Assembly: GCF_004011175.1 (NCBI RefSeq)
Contig: NZ_RQXX01000008.1
Location: 1 to 64,000 of the forward strand
DNA length: 64,000 nt
From: Mesobaculum littorinae
GTDB lineage: Bacteria; Pseudomonadota; Alphaproteobacteria; Rhodobacterales; Rhodobacteraceae
Direction of reading: 5' to 3'
Made by a program: the position numbers and the translations under genes. How positions within the stretch are numbered: position 1 is the stretch's first letter; every line of letters begins with the position of its first letter. Below the pieces are notes generated by a model. It saw only the letters and a program-made list of their open reading frames with translations, was not told the DNA's origin and made no database searches. Of this stretch, positions 17,395 to 26,197 are shown piece by piece.

Positions 17395-18002
17395 CGCCGG
17401 CCAAGCGGATGCTCGACCTCGCGCTGGCGCTGGTCCTTTCGATCGTGCTCGCCCCCGTGCTGGTGGCGCTGATCGCGGTGCTCTGGGCCACCTCGGGGCG
17501 GCCGATCTTCTACGCGGCCGAACGGATGCGGGCCCCGGATCGGCCGTTCCGGCTGTGGAAGCTGCGCACGATGACGGTTGTCGACACCGATTCAGGCGTC
17601 TCGGGCGGGGACAAGGCCAGCCGGATCACCCCGGCCGGGCGCCTGCTGCGCAAGACCCGTGCCGACGAGATTCCGCAGCTGTGGAACGTTCTGAAGGGCG
17701 ACATGAGCTTCGTGGGACCGCGCCCGCCCCTGCGCAGCTATGTCGAGCGTCGGCCGGACCTCTACGCCCGGGTCCTGCGCTCCCGGCCGGGGATCACCGG
17801 CCTCGCGACGCTGCGGTATCACCGGCACGAAGAGCGGCTGCTGGCGCGCTGTCGCGACGCGGCCGAGACGGATCGCGTCTACCTGCGCCGCTGCGTGCCG
17901 CAGAAGGCGCGGCTGGACCTGATCTATCAGGAGAACCGGACGCTGTGCTTCGACCTTGCCCTGATGTGGCAGACCGCGGCGGGGGTACTGCGCCGGCGCT
18001 AG
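17391..18002 (+). CDS. Initiating sugar transferase (undecaprenyl-phosphate)
   Basis: A small polyprenyl-phosphate hexose-1-phosphate transferase of the WcaJ/PglC/ExoY group, 203 residues. It has one N-terminal hydrophobic re-entrant segment ([25 protein letters not shown]), then [25 protein letters not shown], the catalytic acid pair region [24 protein letters not shown], and SRPGITGLA. It would put the first sugar of a repeat unit on the lipid carrier at the inner membrane. ATGA overlap with the epimerase gene means they are co-translated. This is the short, PglC-like form without the extra N-terminal membrane domain. Confidence 0.93.
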   Translation: MTPAKRMLDLALALVLSIVLAPVLVALIAVLWATSGRPIFYAAERMRAPDRPFRLWKLRTMTVVDTDSGVSGGDKASRITPAGRLLRKTRADEIPQLWNVLKGDMSFVGPRPPLRSYVERRPDLYARVLRSRPGITGLATLRYHRHEERLLARCRDAAETDRVYLRRCVPQKARLDLIYQENRTLCFDLALMWQTAAGVLRRR

Positions 18003-18035
18003 CCCGGCGCAGCGCACCCGCGGCGCGGCGCCGGG

Positions 18036-18680
18036 TCAGTCGTGCACCCGTTCCAGGACCAGGGAGCCGACCTCCGGGCCGACCCACTGCAACGACTGCC
18101 GGATCGTGCCGTCGGCTTCGATCCAGTAGAGGTTTTCAAAGCTGGCCAGATCCGAGCTGCAGGCCTCGGTGATCTTGCGCGACGGGTAGTCGCGGCCCGC
18201 AACCTCGATGCTGTCGGCGCCCGTGTCGGTGATGGTGCAGGTGAAGCGCGCGCGCCGGATCACCTCGTCCCCGTTCAGGTAGTAGTGATCGCGCAGCGCC
18301 GTGCCCCGGGTGCGGCGCACGTCGGGCGGCTGGGCCGAGGTGATGTCCTCGCCGAACCCCTTGGTCCCGACCAGCACGTCGCGGTCGAGCAGCAGCTGCG
18401 TCCCATCCACCGACTCGTAGGTCGTCACCGTCCCGTTGCGGCCCACGGGCATGATCAGCGCCGCATCGTCGTTCTTGCGTCGGGTCAGGACGACAACCTC
18501 GCCCAGGTCGCGGATCGCCTGATCGGACAGGGTGACCCGAGATGGCGCGCGGTTGCCCAGCTGGGACACGATGCCCGTCGTCACATTGCGCAACGTGCTC
18601 TGCCCGGACTCCGAGCCGCAGGCCGCAACGCCCAGTGCCGTGGCGAGCAACGCCGCCATACGCATGGTCTTTCCGGTCAT
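18036..18680 (-). CDS. yjbF: YjbF-family lipoprotein
   Basis: A 214-residue lipoprotein; the signal MTGKTMRMAALLATALGVAACG ends in the lipobox VAAC. The body resembles the YjbF/GfcB family of group-4 capsule and exopolysaccharide clusters (VVLTRRKNDDAALIMPVGRNG, beta-rich, with DGTQLLLDRDVLVGTKGFGEDI). Its ATG overlaps the yjbH stop by four bases, so the pair is translationally coupled, as in the E. coli yjbEFGH operon where these proteins affect polymer export. Exact function in that system is not settled. Confidence 0.85.
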   Translation of the reverse strand: MTGKTMRMAALLATALGVAACGSESGQSTLRNVTTGIVSQLGNRAPSRVTLSDQAIRDLGEVVVLTRRKNDDAALIMPVGRNGTVTTYESVDGTQLLLDRDVLVGTKGFGEDITSAQPPDVRRTRGTALRDHYYLNGDEVIRRARFTCTITDTGADSIEVAGRDYPSRKITEACSSDLASFENLYWIEADGTIRQSLQWVGPEVGSLVLERVHD

Positions 18681-20809
18681 CGCAGCACCCGCCCCCATTG
18701 TCCTTCAAGTTCGGATTCGTGGTAGGTGCGCGCCCGGCCGTAAAGCCGCCCCGGCACCGACAGGCGGGCCCCGCCGTCGCGGGTGACCGGCCGGATCACC
18801 GTGCTGGCCGCCCGGCGCGTCGGTTCGCCCGTGAACCACGAGGTCGGGATCCGCAGGCGGATGCCCTTGTCGAACGACCCTTCGCCGAAATCCTCGGCCG
18901 ACACGTCGGTCACGGTCGCAAAGGCACCGACGGACCAGCCGTTCTCGAATTCGCGATCGAAGCCGAAGGTCGCACCATAGTCGCCCGCCAGGTAGCGCCC
19001 CACATCAACCTGAGCGTGATATCCGCCGCCGATGTCGTAGTAGGCCGACAGGTGGCCGGTCACGACGTCGTAGTCCTGGAATCCGAACTGCACGTCGTAG
19101 TCGCGCTGCTTGGCATAGTTCAGCTCGGCCCCGAGGGCGAGCTGGCTGTCGACCGGCTTCCACAGGATTTCGCCCGAGACGCCGCCGAACATGCGTTCGA
19201 GGTAGCCGCCCGTGACCCGGCCATAGAAATTGGTGGCCGGGCGGAAGTAGTAGGTGGCCGTCAGGCTATCGAGCGACGGGTCGCCCTCGCGGTCGTATAG
19301 CGGGAAGTTCGACCGCACCGGCGGCAGCACCGAGGTGTCGATCCGCTTGTTCTCGTCGAGGTTCCCGATCAGCCGCTTCGAGATAGAGCCGGCAAAGACC
19401 AGCCCCGGCGCGGCCTCGTAGGACGCGCTCAGCCGGGCGCCCAGATCGGCACGAATGGGCGAATCCGGATCGAAATAGCTGTTGCGGATGTAGGGGCCGA
19501 GGTTCCATTTGAACCGCGGCACGACCTCGGCGTTGCGCACGGACCCCGCGGGCTGCGGCACGGCTTCGCCGATGCCCGCCACGGCGGCAAGCTTGTCGGC
19601 GCCGTCGGGCGCGGTCTCGTAGGTTTCAAGGTCCGAGCGGCGCAGCGTGACGGTCGACACCGGCATGCCGTCGACCGAGGGCGTGATGCGGAAGGTCTCG
19701 ACCGAGGCCGGCAGGACCCGGGACATCGCCCGGGCCGCGCGGCCGATGGCCTGCGCCTCGGCATCGAAGCGCGGGTTGCGCACCCGCACGGTCGCGGTGC
19801 CCGCGTCCACGGCCAGCGATTCCAGATCCAGCCCCTGTTCGTCGAAATCGGCGGCCAGGCGCTGGGTCAGCGTGGCCGCGACCCCCGGCGTCTGCGTCCA
19901 GTCCGTGGCATAGGCGGCAGGGTCGCTGCCGCGCGCCGGGCGCGGCTGGACCGGCAGCGGCCCCGGCGCGTAGGAGCCCGTCATCGGCGGCTCGTAGGGA
20001 TTGGCGACGAAGTTGACCTTCAGCCCGATCTCCGAGCCGTACATGTAATAGGCGCCAAGGCTGGCGTTCTTGTTGAGCCGGTAATCGACGCCGAAGTTCA
20101 GCGGCGACGCGCGGTCGATGATCGCGTCCGAGACCGAGCCCCGCTCGCCCGCCTCAAGCTCGTAAGCGTCCGAGGAATACTCGGCCAGCAGCGTCATGCG
20201 GTCGGTGGCCTGGTACTCGATCCCCGCAAAGGGGGCAGCGGGACCGCGGAAATACTGCTCGGCGTTGAGCGTGCCGCCCTGGTCCACCTCGATCGGGTCG
20301 CGGTCGCCGAAGGGCGACCCCAGGTCCCCGTCCGACCCCAGGCGCCCCCAGCCCAGGCCGACGGTCGCGCGCAGGCGCGGGGTCACGGTCTTCGACGCCG
20401 CGATGTATTCGCCCGAGGACACGCCGGTGCCCACGAAATCCTGCAGGCCGACGGCCACGGCCGGCAGGTAGCGCGACTCCTTCAGGATCAGCATCGAGAT
20501 GTCGAAGCTGCGGTCGTAGTAATCCTCGTACCCCGCGTAGTTCAGGTCCTGGAAGCCCTGATAGCGGAAGGTCCCCGAGACGCGCGGAAAGATCTGGAAG
20601 CTCAGCGAACCGCGGGAGATCCCGCCGAAATACGACAGTGTCGAGGCGAGCTGCCCATCGGGCTGAACGGCGGCGGAGGGCATGTCGATGACGCCCGAGA
20701 CGCCGTAGAAGTTGAGCGTCGGCCGCCCCAGTTCCTGCGGAAAGCTGGCGGTGGTTCCGCCCAGCACGGCGGACAGGGCGATGGCACTGACACTGAGAGT
20801 TCGAATCAC
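18677..20809 (-). CDS. yjbH: YjbH-domain outer-membrane protein for exopolysaccharide
   Basis: A 710-residue YjbH protein, expected to be an outer-membrane beta-barrel of the polysaccharide secretion type. It opens with a signal peptide (SVSAIALSAVLGGTTA then SFPQELGRPTLNFYGVSG), and is rich in alternating hydrophobic strands, e.g. MDPxx-like GVIDMPSAAVQPDG near residue 40, GVDYRLNKNASLGAYYMYG and TATYYFRPATNFYGRVTGG. I place the start at the GTG 20807-20809, behind GAGGAA on the minus strand, because the signal peptide begins there; the upstream extension is not signal-like. The start lies just before yjbF in the same transcript. It probably cooperates with the OPX protein at 15-16 kb. Confidence 0.85.
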   Translation of the reverse strand: MIRTLSVSAIALSAVLGGTTASFPQELGRPTLNFYGVSGVIDMPSAAVQPDGQLASTLSYFGGISRGSLSFQIFPRVSGTFRYQGFQDLNYAGYEDYYDRSFDISMLILKESRYLPAVAVGLQDFVGTGVSSGEYIAASKTVTPRLRATVGLGWGRLGSDGDLGSPFGDRDPIEVDQGGTLNAEQYFRGPAAPFAGIEYQATDRMTLLAEYSSDAYELEAGERGSVSDAIIDRASPLNFGVDYRLNKNASLGAYYMYGSEIGLKVNFVANPYEPPMTGSYAPGPLPVQPRPARGSDPAAYATDWTQTPGVAATLTQRLAADFDEQGLDLESLAVDAGTATVRVRNPRFDAEAQAIGRAARAMSRVLPASVETFRITPSVDGMPVSTVTLRRSDLETYETAPDGADKLAAVAGIGEAVPQPAGSVRNAEVVPRFKWNLGPYIRNSYFDPDSPIRADLGARLSASYEAAPGLVFAGSISKRLIGNLDENKRIDTSVLPPVRSNFPLYDREGDPSLDSLTATYYFRPATNFYGRVTGGYLERMFGGVSGEILWKPVDSQLALGAELNYAKQRDYDVQFGFQDYDVVTGHLSAYYDIGGGYHAQVDVGRYLAGDYGATFGFDREFENGWSVGAFATVTDVSAEDFGEGSFDKGIRLRIPTSWFTGEPTRRAASTVIRPVTRDGGARLSVPGRLYGRARTYHESELEGQWGRVLR

Positions 20810-21088
20810 GGATATTCCTCGCAAACTGCCGCGCCGACATCGCGGCGCCCCGGCGGTCGATGCTGGCACACAAAACCACGCCCCCGCCGGTGTTTCAATT
20901 CGTGCCCGGCCGGACCGGGGATAAAACATGCCTTGTGGCGGATTGCACACGCGGCGCGGCACGGCGACGAAGCGCCCCGTCATTCCGGGGGCCCCGCCAT
21001 TCGGCGCCCTACCGAACCGGCGTGCGCCCCGCAGGTCCCGCGCCCCGCAGGTTCCGACCCCTGCCGCGCAGGGACACGCCCCCGGCGA
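20810..21088. other. Intergenic region before yjbH
   Basis: About 280 bases lie between the yjbH start and the end of the upstream dehydratase gene, both on the minus strand. No gene is supported. The gap is long enough for a separate yjbHF promoter; the A/T-richer part around 20865-20935 is the likeliest place. Confidence 0.4.
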
Positions 21089-22981
21089 TCAGACGATTTC
21101 GGCCGTCTCTCCGCGCACCACGCCGGCCCCGTAGCCTTCGACCCAGCGGCGGGCGACGGCAAGGGCGGCATCGTCGTTGCCCGTCGCCACGGCCTCGCGC
21201 AGCGACCGGATCGCGGCTGCGACCTCGATCTCGCTCAGGCTGGCCTCGTGCGCGCAGAAGATCTTTTCGTGCGGCGTGGTGATGTGCCCCTCGCCGATCA
21301 GAAGCTCTTCGTGCAGCTTCTCGCCCGGGCGCAGGCCGGTCACCTGGATCTCGATGTCGCCCTCGGGGTGCGTTTCGTCCCGCACGCTGTAGCCCTGGTC
21401 CGAAATGACCTGCCGGGCGAGGTCGATGATCTTCTTGGGCTTGCCCATGTCCAGCACGAAGACCTCGCCGCCCCGGGCGAAGGAGCCCGCGGTCAGAACG
21501 AGGCTCACCGCCTCTTCCAGGGTCATGAAATAGCGCGTGACCTCGTGATGGGTCAGCGTCACGGGGCCGCCACGGGCAATCTGCTCCTGGAACAGCGGGA
21601 TCACCGACCCGGAGGAGCCCAGCACGTTGCCGAAGCGCACCATGGCAAAAACCGTGTCGGGCGACCGGTTGGCCATGTCCTGCACCACTAGCTCGGCCAG
21701 CCGTTTCGACGCGCCCATGACGTTGGTCGGGCGCACCGCCTTGTCCGACGAGATCAGGATGAACCGCGCCACGCCCGCCTTGCGCGCCTCGCGGGCCAGC
21801 GTCCACGTTCCCAGCACGTTGTTCGCCATGCCGACCAGCGGATTGGTCTCGACCATCGGCACGTGCTTGTAGGCGGCGGCGTGCAGGATCACGTCGGTCC
21901 CGTGATCGTGCAGCACGCGCCGGACAAGCCGCGGTTCGGTGACCGACCCGAGGATCGGCACGATCTGCGCGCCCACTTCCTCGGCCAGCGGCTGCAGCGC
22001 CTTCTCGGCCTCGTAGAGGGCGTATTCGCTGATCTCGAAGATCACCAGCGTGGTGGGCTTGCAGCCCAGCACCTGCCGGCACAGTTCCAGCCCGATCGAG
22101 CCGCCGCCGCCGGACACGAGAACCGACCGGCCCGCAAGCCCCGCACCATCGGCGGGCTGATCCGCCTGCACGGCCTTGCGCCCCAGAAGCTGGGCCGGCG
22201 GAATCGGCACCAGCTTGTCCAGCAGCGCCTCTTCCCCGATCAGCTGGGCGAAGGAGGGCAGCGCCTGCACTTCGACGTTGTTCTTTTCTAGACGCCGGGC
22301 GATCTGCATCCGCTTGGGTTGCGACAGCGACGGCATCGCCAAAAGGACCCGCCGGATATTGCGGTCGCGGACGATCCCGGCAATGTCGACCGGGCGCAGC
22401 ACCGGCAGGCCGATCACCGTGAGCCCCTGCAGGGCGGGGCTGTCGTCGACAAAGGCCACCGGCTCGATCGAATCGTGCGAGGCGAGCGCGCGCGCCAGTT
22501 GCATGCCCGTCGTGCCGGCGCCGTAGATCAGCACCCGTCGCCGCGGCTGCTGATGGCGGTAGATCGCAAGCGTCAGCTCCAGCAGGAAGATCCGGCAGAA
22601 TCCCGAGAAGACGAAGTAGACGATGCCGAAGACGACATAGGTGCCGCCGTTCAGCTGTGCCTGCGCCACCTGATGTAGCGCCACGTTGCACATCGCGACC
22701 AGCAGCGACAACAGCGCCACCCGCCCCATCCCGCGCATGTCGTAGGAATTCAGGCGGATGTTGGGAATGCCGAGGAAGGTCGAGATGCCGGCGGTCAGCA
22801 CCATCAGCAGGGGCAGGATCAGGACCGCGTTGGCCAGGAATGTCGGGATCGTCTCAAGCCGCTGCTGCACGGCAAGCGTGAAGACATAGGCCAGCGGCAC
22901 GACGGCCACGTCGACGCCAAGCAGGATCCCGCGGCGCTGCGGTCGCGACAGGGCGTTCAGAATGCGAAAGAGAAGGTTCAA
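21089..22981 (-). CDS. Membrane-bound nucleotide-sugar 4,6-dehydratase (FlaA1/WbpM/CapD type)
   Basis: A 630-residue polysaccharide biosynthesis protein. The first 140 residues hold four membrane helices (VDVAVVPLAYVFTLAV, FLANAVLILPLLMVL, VALLSLLVAMCNVAL, YVVFGIVYFVFSGFC). A first Rossmann domain follows (RVLIYGAGTTGMQLARAL), then the catalytic extended SDR domain (VLVSGGGGSIGLELCRQ, HAAAYKHVPMVE, SSDKAVRPTNVMGASKR, MVRFGNVLGSSGSVIP, TRYFMTLEEAV). Proteins of this build usually convert UDP-GlcNAc to its 4-keto-6-deoxy form for N-acetylated deoxy sugars. The active-site tyrosine is replaced by methionine (VMGASK), as in WbpM. Divergent from the epimerase-like gene at 23248. Confidence 0.92.
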   Translation of the reverse strand: MNLLFRILNALSRPQRRGILLGVDVAVVPLAYVFTLAVQQRLETIPTFLANAVLILPLLMVLTAGISTFLGIPNIRLNSYDMRGMGRVALLSLLVAMCNVALHQVAQAQLNGGTYVVFGIVYFVFSGFCRIFLLELTLAIYRHQQPRRRVLIYGAGTTGMQLARALASHDSIEPVAFVDDSPALQGLTVIGLPVLRPVDIAGIVRDRNIRRVLLAMPSLSQPKRMQIARRLEKNNVEVQALPSFAQLIGEEALLDKLVPIPPAQLLGRKAVQADQPADGAGLAGRSVLVSGGGGSIGLELCRQVLGCKPTTLVIFEISEYALYEAEKALQPLAEEVGAQIVPILGSVTEPRLVRRVLHDHGTDVILHAAAYKHVPMVETNPLVGMANNVLGTWTLAREARKAGVARFILISSDKAVRPTNVMGASKRLAELVVQDMANRSPDTVFAMVRFGNVLGSSGSVIPLFQEQIARGGPVTLTHHEVTRYFMTLEEAVSLVLTAGSFARGGEVFVLDMGKPKKIIDLARQVISDQGYSVRDETHPEGDIEIQVTGLRPGEKLHEELLIGEGHITTPHEKIFCAHEASLSEIEVAAAIRSLREAVATGNDDAALAVARRWVEGYGAGVVRGETAEIV

Positions 22982-23247
22982 CGGCGGCTCCAGTCAGACC
23001 CATCTTCCAATCGCCGCCGACAGTTCGACTGACAAGGGTCAGGAAGCATTACTCTTGACACGTATCCGAGTTGCAATCCAAACACACCGGTACAGACCGA
23101 GTATTCGCGCTGACGTGGTAGGCTGCAAGACGAAACTGCTGCCCGTGCGGAAACTCGCCGATCCCCGCAGCGCGAGGGGCGGACGCAGAATCGCCGGATC
23201 GTGGCCAGGGGCCCCCGCGCAACCGGACTTAGGCGGGAGCAGATCCT

Positions 23248-24261
23248 ATGGCAGGCGTGCGGCGGGCACTCGTAACCGGCTCGGCCGGATTCATCGGCAT
23301 GCACGTGGCCGAACGGCTGCTGAACGACGGGTACGAGGTGACGGGCCTCGACTGTTTCTCGGACTACTACGACCCTGCGCTGAAGCGCTCCCGCACCGCG
23401 CAGCTGACCCGGCACGCCAGGTTCACCGCCGAGGAAGGCCGGATCGAAGATCCGAACCGCCTGATGGATCTGTTCGCCGAGCGGCGCTTCGACGTCGTCG
23501 TCCACCTCGCCGCGCAAGCCGGGGTGCGGTATTCCATCGACAACCCGCGCTCTTACGTAGAATCGAACCTGATCGGCACCTTCGAACTGCTCGAGGCGGC
23601 GCGCGCCCATCCCCCGGCGCACATGCTTCTGGCCTCGACCAGCTCGGCCTACGGCGCGAACACGCAGATGCCCTACACCGAGACGATGAAGGCCGACACG
23701 CAGATGTCGTTCTACGCCGCCACCAAGAAGGCGAACGAGTCGATGGCGCATTCCTACGCCCACCTCTTCGGCCTGCCGGTGACGATGTTCCGCTTCTTCA
23801 CCGTCTACGGGCCGTGGAGCCGGCCCGACATGGCGCCCTACAAGTTCGTGTCGGCGATCCTCGAAGACCGCGAAATCGACATCTACAACCACGGCGACAT
23901 GATGCGGGACTTCACCTATATCGACGACCTGGTCGAGGGCATCCGCTGCATGATCGACACGCCGCCGCGGATCGGCGCGCCCGTCAGCGACGACGACAGC
24001 CTGTCGCCGGTCGCGCCGTTCCGGGTTGTGAACATCGGCAACGCCGCCCCGGTACGCCTGCTCGACTTCGTCGCGGCGATCGAGTCCGCGCTGGGTCGCC
24101 CCGCAAAGCGGCGCTATCTCGACATGCAGCCGGGCGATGTGCCGGCCACCTGGGCCGACACCACGTTGCTGTCGGCACTGACGGGTTATGCCCCGAAGAC
24201 CCAGGTCGCGCAGGGCGTGGCCAATTTCGTCGCGTGGTATCGCGACTACTACGGACACTGA
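23248..24261 (+). CDS. NAD-dependent epimerase, probable UDP-glucuronate 4-epimerase
   Basis: A 337-residue extended SDR with the classic TGSAGFIGMHVAERLL loop at residue 10, the DVVVHLAAQAGVRYSI segment, LLASTSSAYGANTQMP, catalytic YAATKKANE and VYGPWSRPDMAPYKF. The SAYGANTQMPY and PWSRPDMA patterns are typical of UDP-glucuronate 4-epimerases (LpsL/Cap1J), which make UDP-galacturonate for capsule or LPS. It stands alone between the dehydratase (divergent) and the PfkB-type kinase (convergent). ATG 23248 keeps the nucleotide loop at the usual distance. Confidence 0.88.
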   Translation: MAGVRRALVTGSAGFIGMHVAERLLNDGYEVTGLDCFSDYYDPALKRSRTAQLTRHARFTAEEGRIEDPNRLMDLFAERRFDVVVHLAAQAGVRYSIDNPRSYVESNLIGTFELLEAARAHPPAHMLLASTSSAYGANTQMPYTETMKADTQMSFYAATKKANESMAHSYAHLFGLPVTMFRFFTVYGPWSRPDMAPYKFVSAILEDREIDIYNHGDMMRDFTYIDDLVEGIRCMIDTPPRIGAPVSDDDSLSPVAPFRVVNIGNAAPVRLLDFVAAIESALGRPAKRRYLDMQPGDVPATWADTTLLSALTGYAPKTQVAQGVANFVAWYRDYYGH

Positions 24262-24604
24262 CCGCCCCGACGCCCGGCCCGTCCGGCAAGGGTCCTTATA
24301 TCAGCAAAACACCTGGCCCGGGCTGCCCGCCCACCGGCCCGCACCCGGCCCGACCTCCGGGCAAGGGGCGCCTGTCCGCTGCCCCCCTCGTACGCCGGGC
24401 GGCTTTCGAGTCGCGACGGTTGCCTGTCTGCCACCCCCCCACGCTCGTCGTTCGCCCGAGGGCTGGTCCGCCGCGGTCTGCCTCGCTGTCCGGGTATCCC
24501 GGGCGCGCGGCAGGCCCGGCCCGACGACGTGCGGCCCCCCTGCCCCATGGCAGGACATGGGCCAAGCGGTCGCCCCACGGCGCACAGCCGGGAGGGTCGG
24601 CCAT
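24262..24604. other. Intergenic, convergent gene ends
   Basis: These 343 bases lie between two convergent genes. All frames give proline, arginine and glycine-rich translations on both strands and none resembles a protein family. I see no clear terminator hairpin with a T-run and call nothing here. Confidence 0.45.
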
Positions 24605-25555
24605 TCAGACGCGGGTTATGGTGCAGCCCGCGAACAGCTCTTCGGTGATGTCACGGTCGCACAGCCGTGTCGCCTCGCTGGTGACGGCGGCCGACGCGGC
24701 GGCCACGCCGTAGCGCAGGCACTCCTCGGGGCTGCGCTCCTGCGCGAGGGCGAGGGTGAAGGCTCCGACGAAGCTGTCGCCCGCCCCGACCTTCGACACC
24801 ACCTCGACCGGCGCGCCGACCGCGTGCCACGCACCCGTCGCATCGGCCAGCACCGACCCGTCGGCGCCACGCGCCACGATGACCATGCGCGCCACGCCCT
24901 TCTCGACCAGCTCACGCGCGAAGGCGGCGGTATCCTCGACCTGCGGATGCGGGCGGCCGGCCAACTCCTCGGCCTCCTCGCCGTCCATCCGCAGGACGTG
25001 CAGCGCCTCGTGCGGCTTTTCCACCAGGTGGAACAGCGCGGGCCCTGAGGTATCGACGATCAGGCGCGCGTTGCGCCCCGCCACGTGCCCGGCGAGGATC
25101 GAGGGGAAATCCTTGGCCACCCCCGGAGGCTGGCTTCCCGAAAGCACGACCAGCGTGCCGTCCCCCGTCGCCTGATCGATCGAGCCCAGCGCGCGGGTCA
25201 CGTCGTCCGACTGCCAGACGGGCCCCGGCATCACGAAGCGGAACTGGTCGTTGAGGCTTTCGTCGGTAACCGAGATCGACTGCCGCGTTTCGCCCGGGCC
25301 CTGAAACGCCACCGTCGCCACGCCTTCAAGCGACAGAAGCTGCAGGAGGTTCGCCCCGGTGGTACCGCCGATGGCCACCAGCGCCACCGCCTGTCCGCCC
25401 AGCTGGCGGATCGCGCGGGCCACGTTGATGCCGCCGCCGCCGGGGTCGATCTGCGGCTCGGTGCAGCGCAGCTTTGGCCCGGCCGACACCTTGGGCGCCG
25501 CGGTGGCGAAGTCGACGGTGGGGTTGAGCGTGATCGTCAGGATATGCGCGCGCAT
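24605..25555 (-). CDS. PfkB-type sugar-phosphate kinase (6-phosphofructokinase II-like)
   Basis: A 316-residue ribokinase-superfamily kinase, closest in my memory to E. coli PfkB: ILTITLNPTVDFAT, KLRCTEPQIDPGGGG then INVARAIRQLGG, FRFVMPG, LSGSQPPGV, IVDTSGPALF and, near the end, the catalytic VGAGDSFVGAF anion hole with aspartate, then TRLCDRDIT. One key motif differs: where PfkB has VKPNQKEL, this protein has VLRMDGEEAEEL, so the lysine-proline-asparagine of the substrate/nucleotide site is missing. Since most Rhodobacteraceae break down glucose by the Entner-Doudoroff route, the true substrate may be another phosphorylated sugar. Single gene; start ATG at 25553-25555. Confidence 0.83.
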   Translation of the reverse strand: MRAHILTITLNPTVDFATAAPKVSAGPKLRCTEPQIDPGGGGINVARAIRQLGGQAVALVAIGGTTGANLLQLLSLEGVATVAFQGPGETRQSISVTDESLNDQFRFVMPGPVWQSDDVTRALGSIDQATGDGTLVVLSGSQPPGVAKDFPSILAGHVAGRNARLIVDTSGPALFHLVEKPHEALHVLRMDGEEAEELAGRPHPQVEDTAAFARELVEKGVARMVIVARGADGSVLADATGAWHAVGAPVEVVSKVGAGDSFVGAFTLALAQERSPEECLRYGVAAASAAVTSEATRLCDRDITEELFAGCTITRV

Positions 25556-25719
25556 GGTCCTCGCTTTCAAATTCGACTGGCTGTTGGGATGCAGGGTGGG
25601 TCGCCCGACGGCGGAATGCAACTCCCGGCGGTACCGCCGCGGAGGGACACCGCGGCGGAAAGGCGAAGGGCGTGGAGGCGGTCGTCGGACGCCTATTGGC
25701 GCATGATCGTGATGTCAGG

Positions 25720-26136
25720 TCATTCCCACCAGCGGTCGATCGCGGCGATCTGCGCATCCGACCAGCCGAAGTGATGCGCCAGTTCGTGCACGAAGACATG
25801 CGCCACCAGGTCGCCAAGCCCCACGTCGCCGCGCATCGCCCATTCGTCCAGGATCGGCCTGCGGAACAGCCAGATCGTGTCGGGGCCCATCGGCTGATCC
25901 ATCACCGATTTCTCGGTCACCGGGATCCCGTCGTAGACACCGGTCAGCTCGAACGGGTCCTCGATCTGCATCTCGTCCAGCATCGTGTCGGGGGCGAACT
26001 CCTCGACCCTCAGCGAAACGGCGGCGGCTGCGGCGCGAAACGCGTCGGGCAGCGCCTCGATCGCGGCGCGCGCCATGTCGGCGATCTCGCCCGCGTCGGG
26101 CGCCGTGAGGTCGTGGATGGGGCCTGTCTCGGTCAT
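25720..26136 (-). CDS. Small zinc metallopeptidase family protein (zincin-like)
   Basis: A 138-residue member of the widespread minimal metallopeptidase family of proteobacteria and actinobacteria. The zinc site is HELAHHFGWSD near residue 118 (HExxH with a following acidic residue), and IEDPFELTGVYDGIP and DTIWLFRRPILDEW are the family's other conserved parts. There is no signal peptide, so it should be cytoplasmic. Its substrate is not known for the family. The start at 26134-26136 is the ATG nearest the conserved region. Divergent from gltX with about 60 bp between starts. Confidence 0.85.
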   Translation of the reverse strand: MTETGPIHDLTAPDAGEIADMARAAIEALPDAFRAAAAAVSLRVEEFAPDTMLDEMQIEDPFELTGVYDGIPVTEKSVMDQPMGPDTIWLFRRPILDEWAMRGDVGLGDLVAHVFVHELAHHFGWSDAQIAAIDRWWE

Positions 26137-26197
26137 GCCCAGGATATGGACAATTTCGCGGCTCTGTGGAAGAGACCGCGATCGAAGGAGAGCCCTC

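Noticed and set aside
23054-23085. TTGACA in the gap before the epimerase gene at 23248
   Set aside because: A good -35 hexamer, but nothing like TATAAT lies 15-19 bases later, so I do not list it as a promoter.
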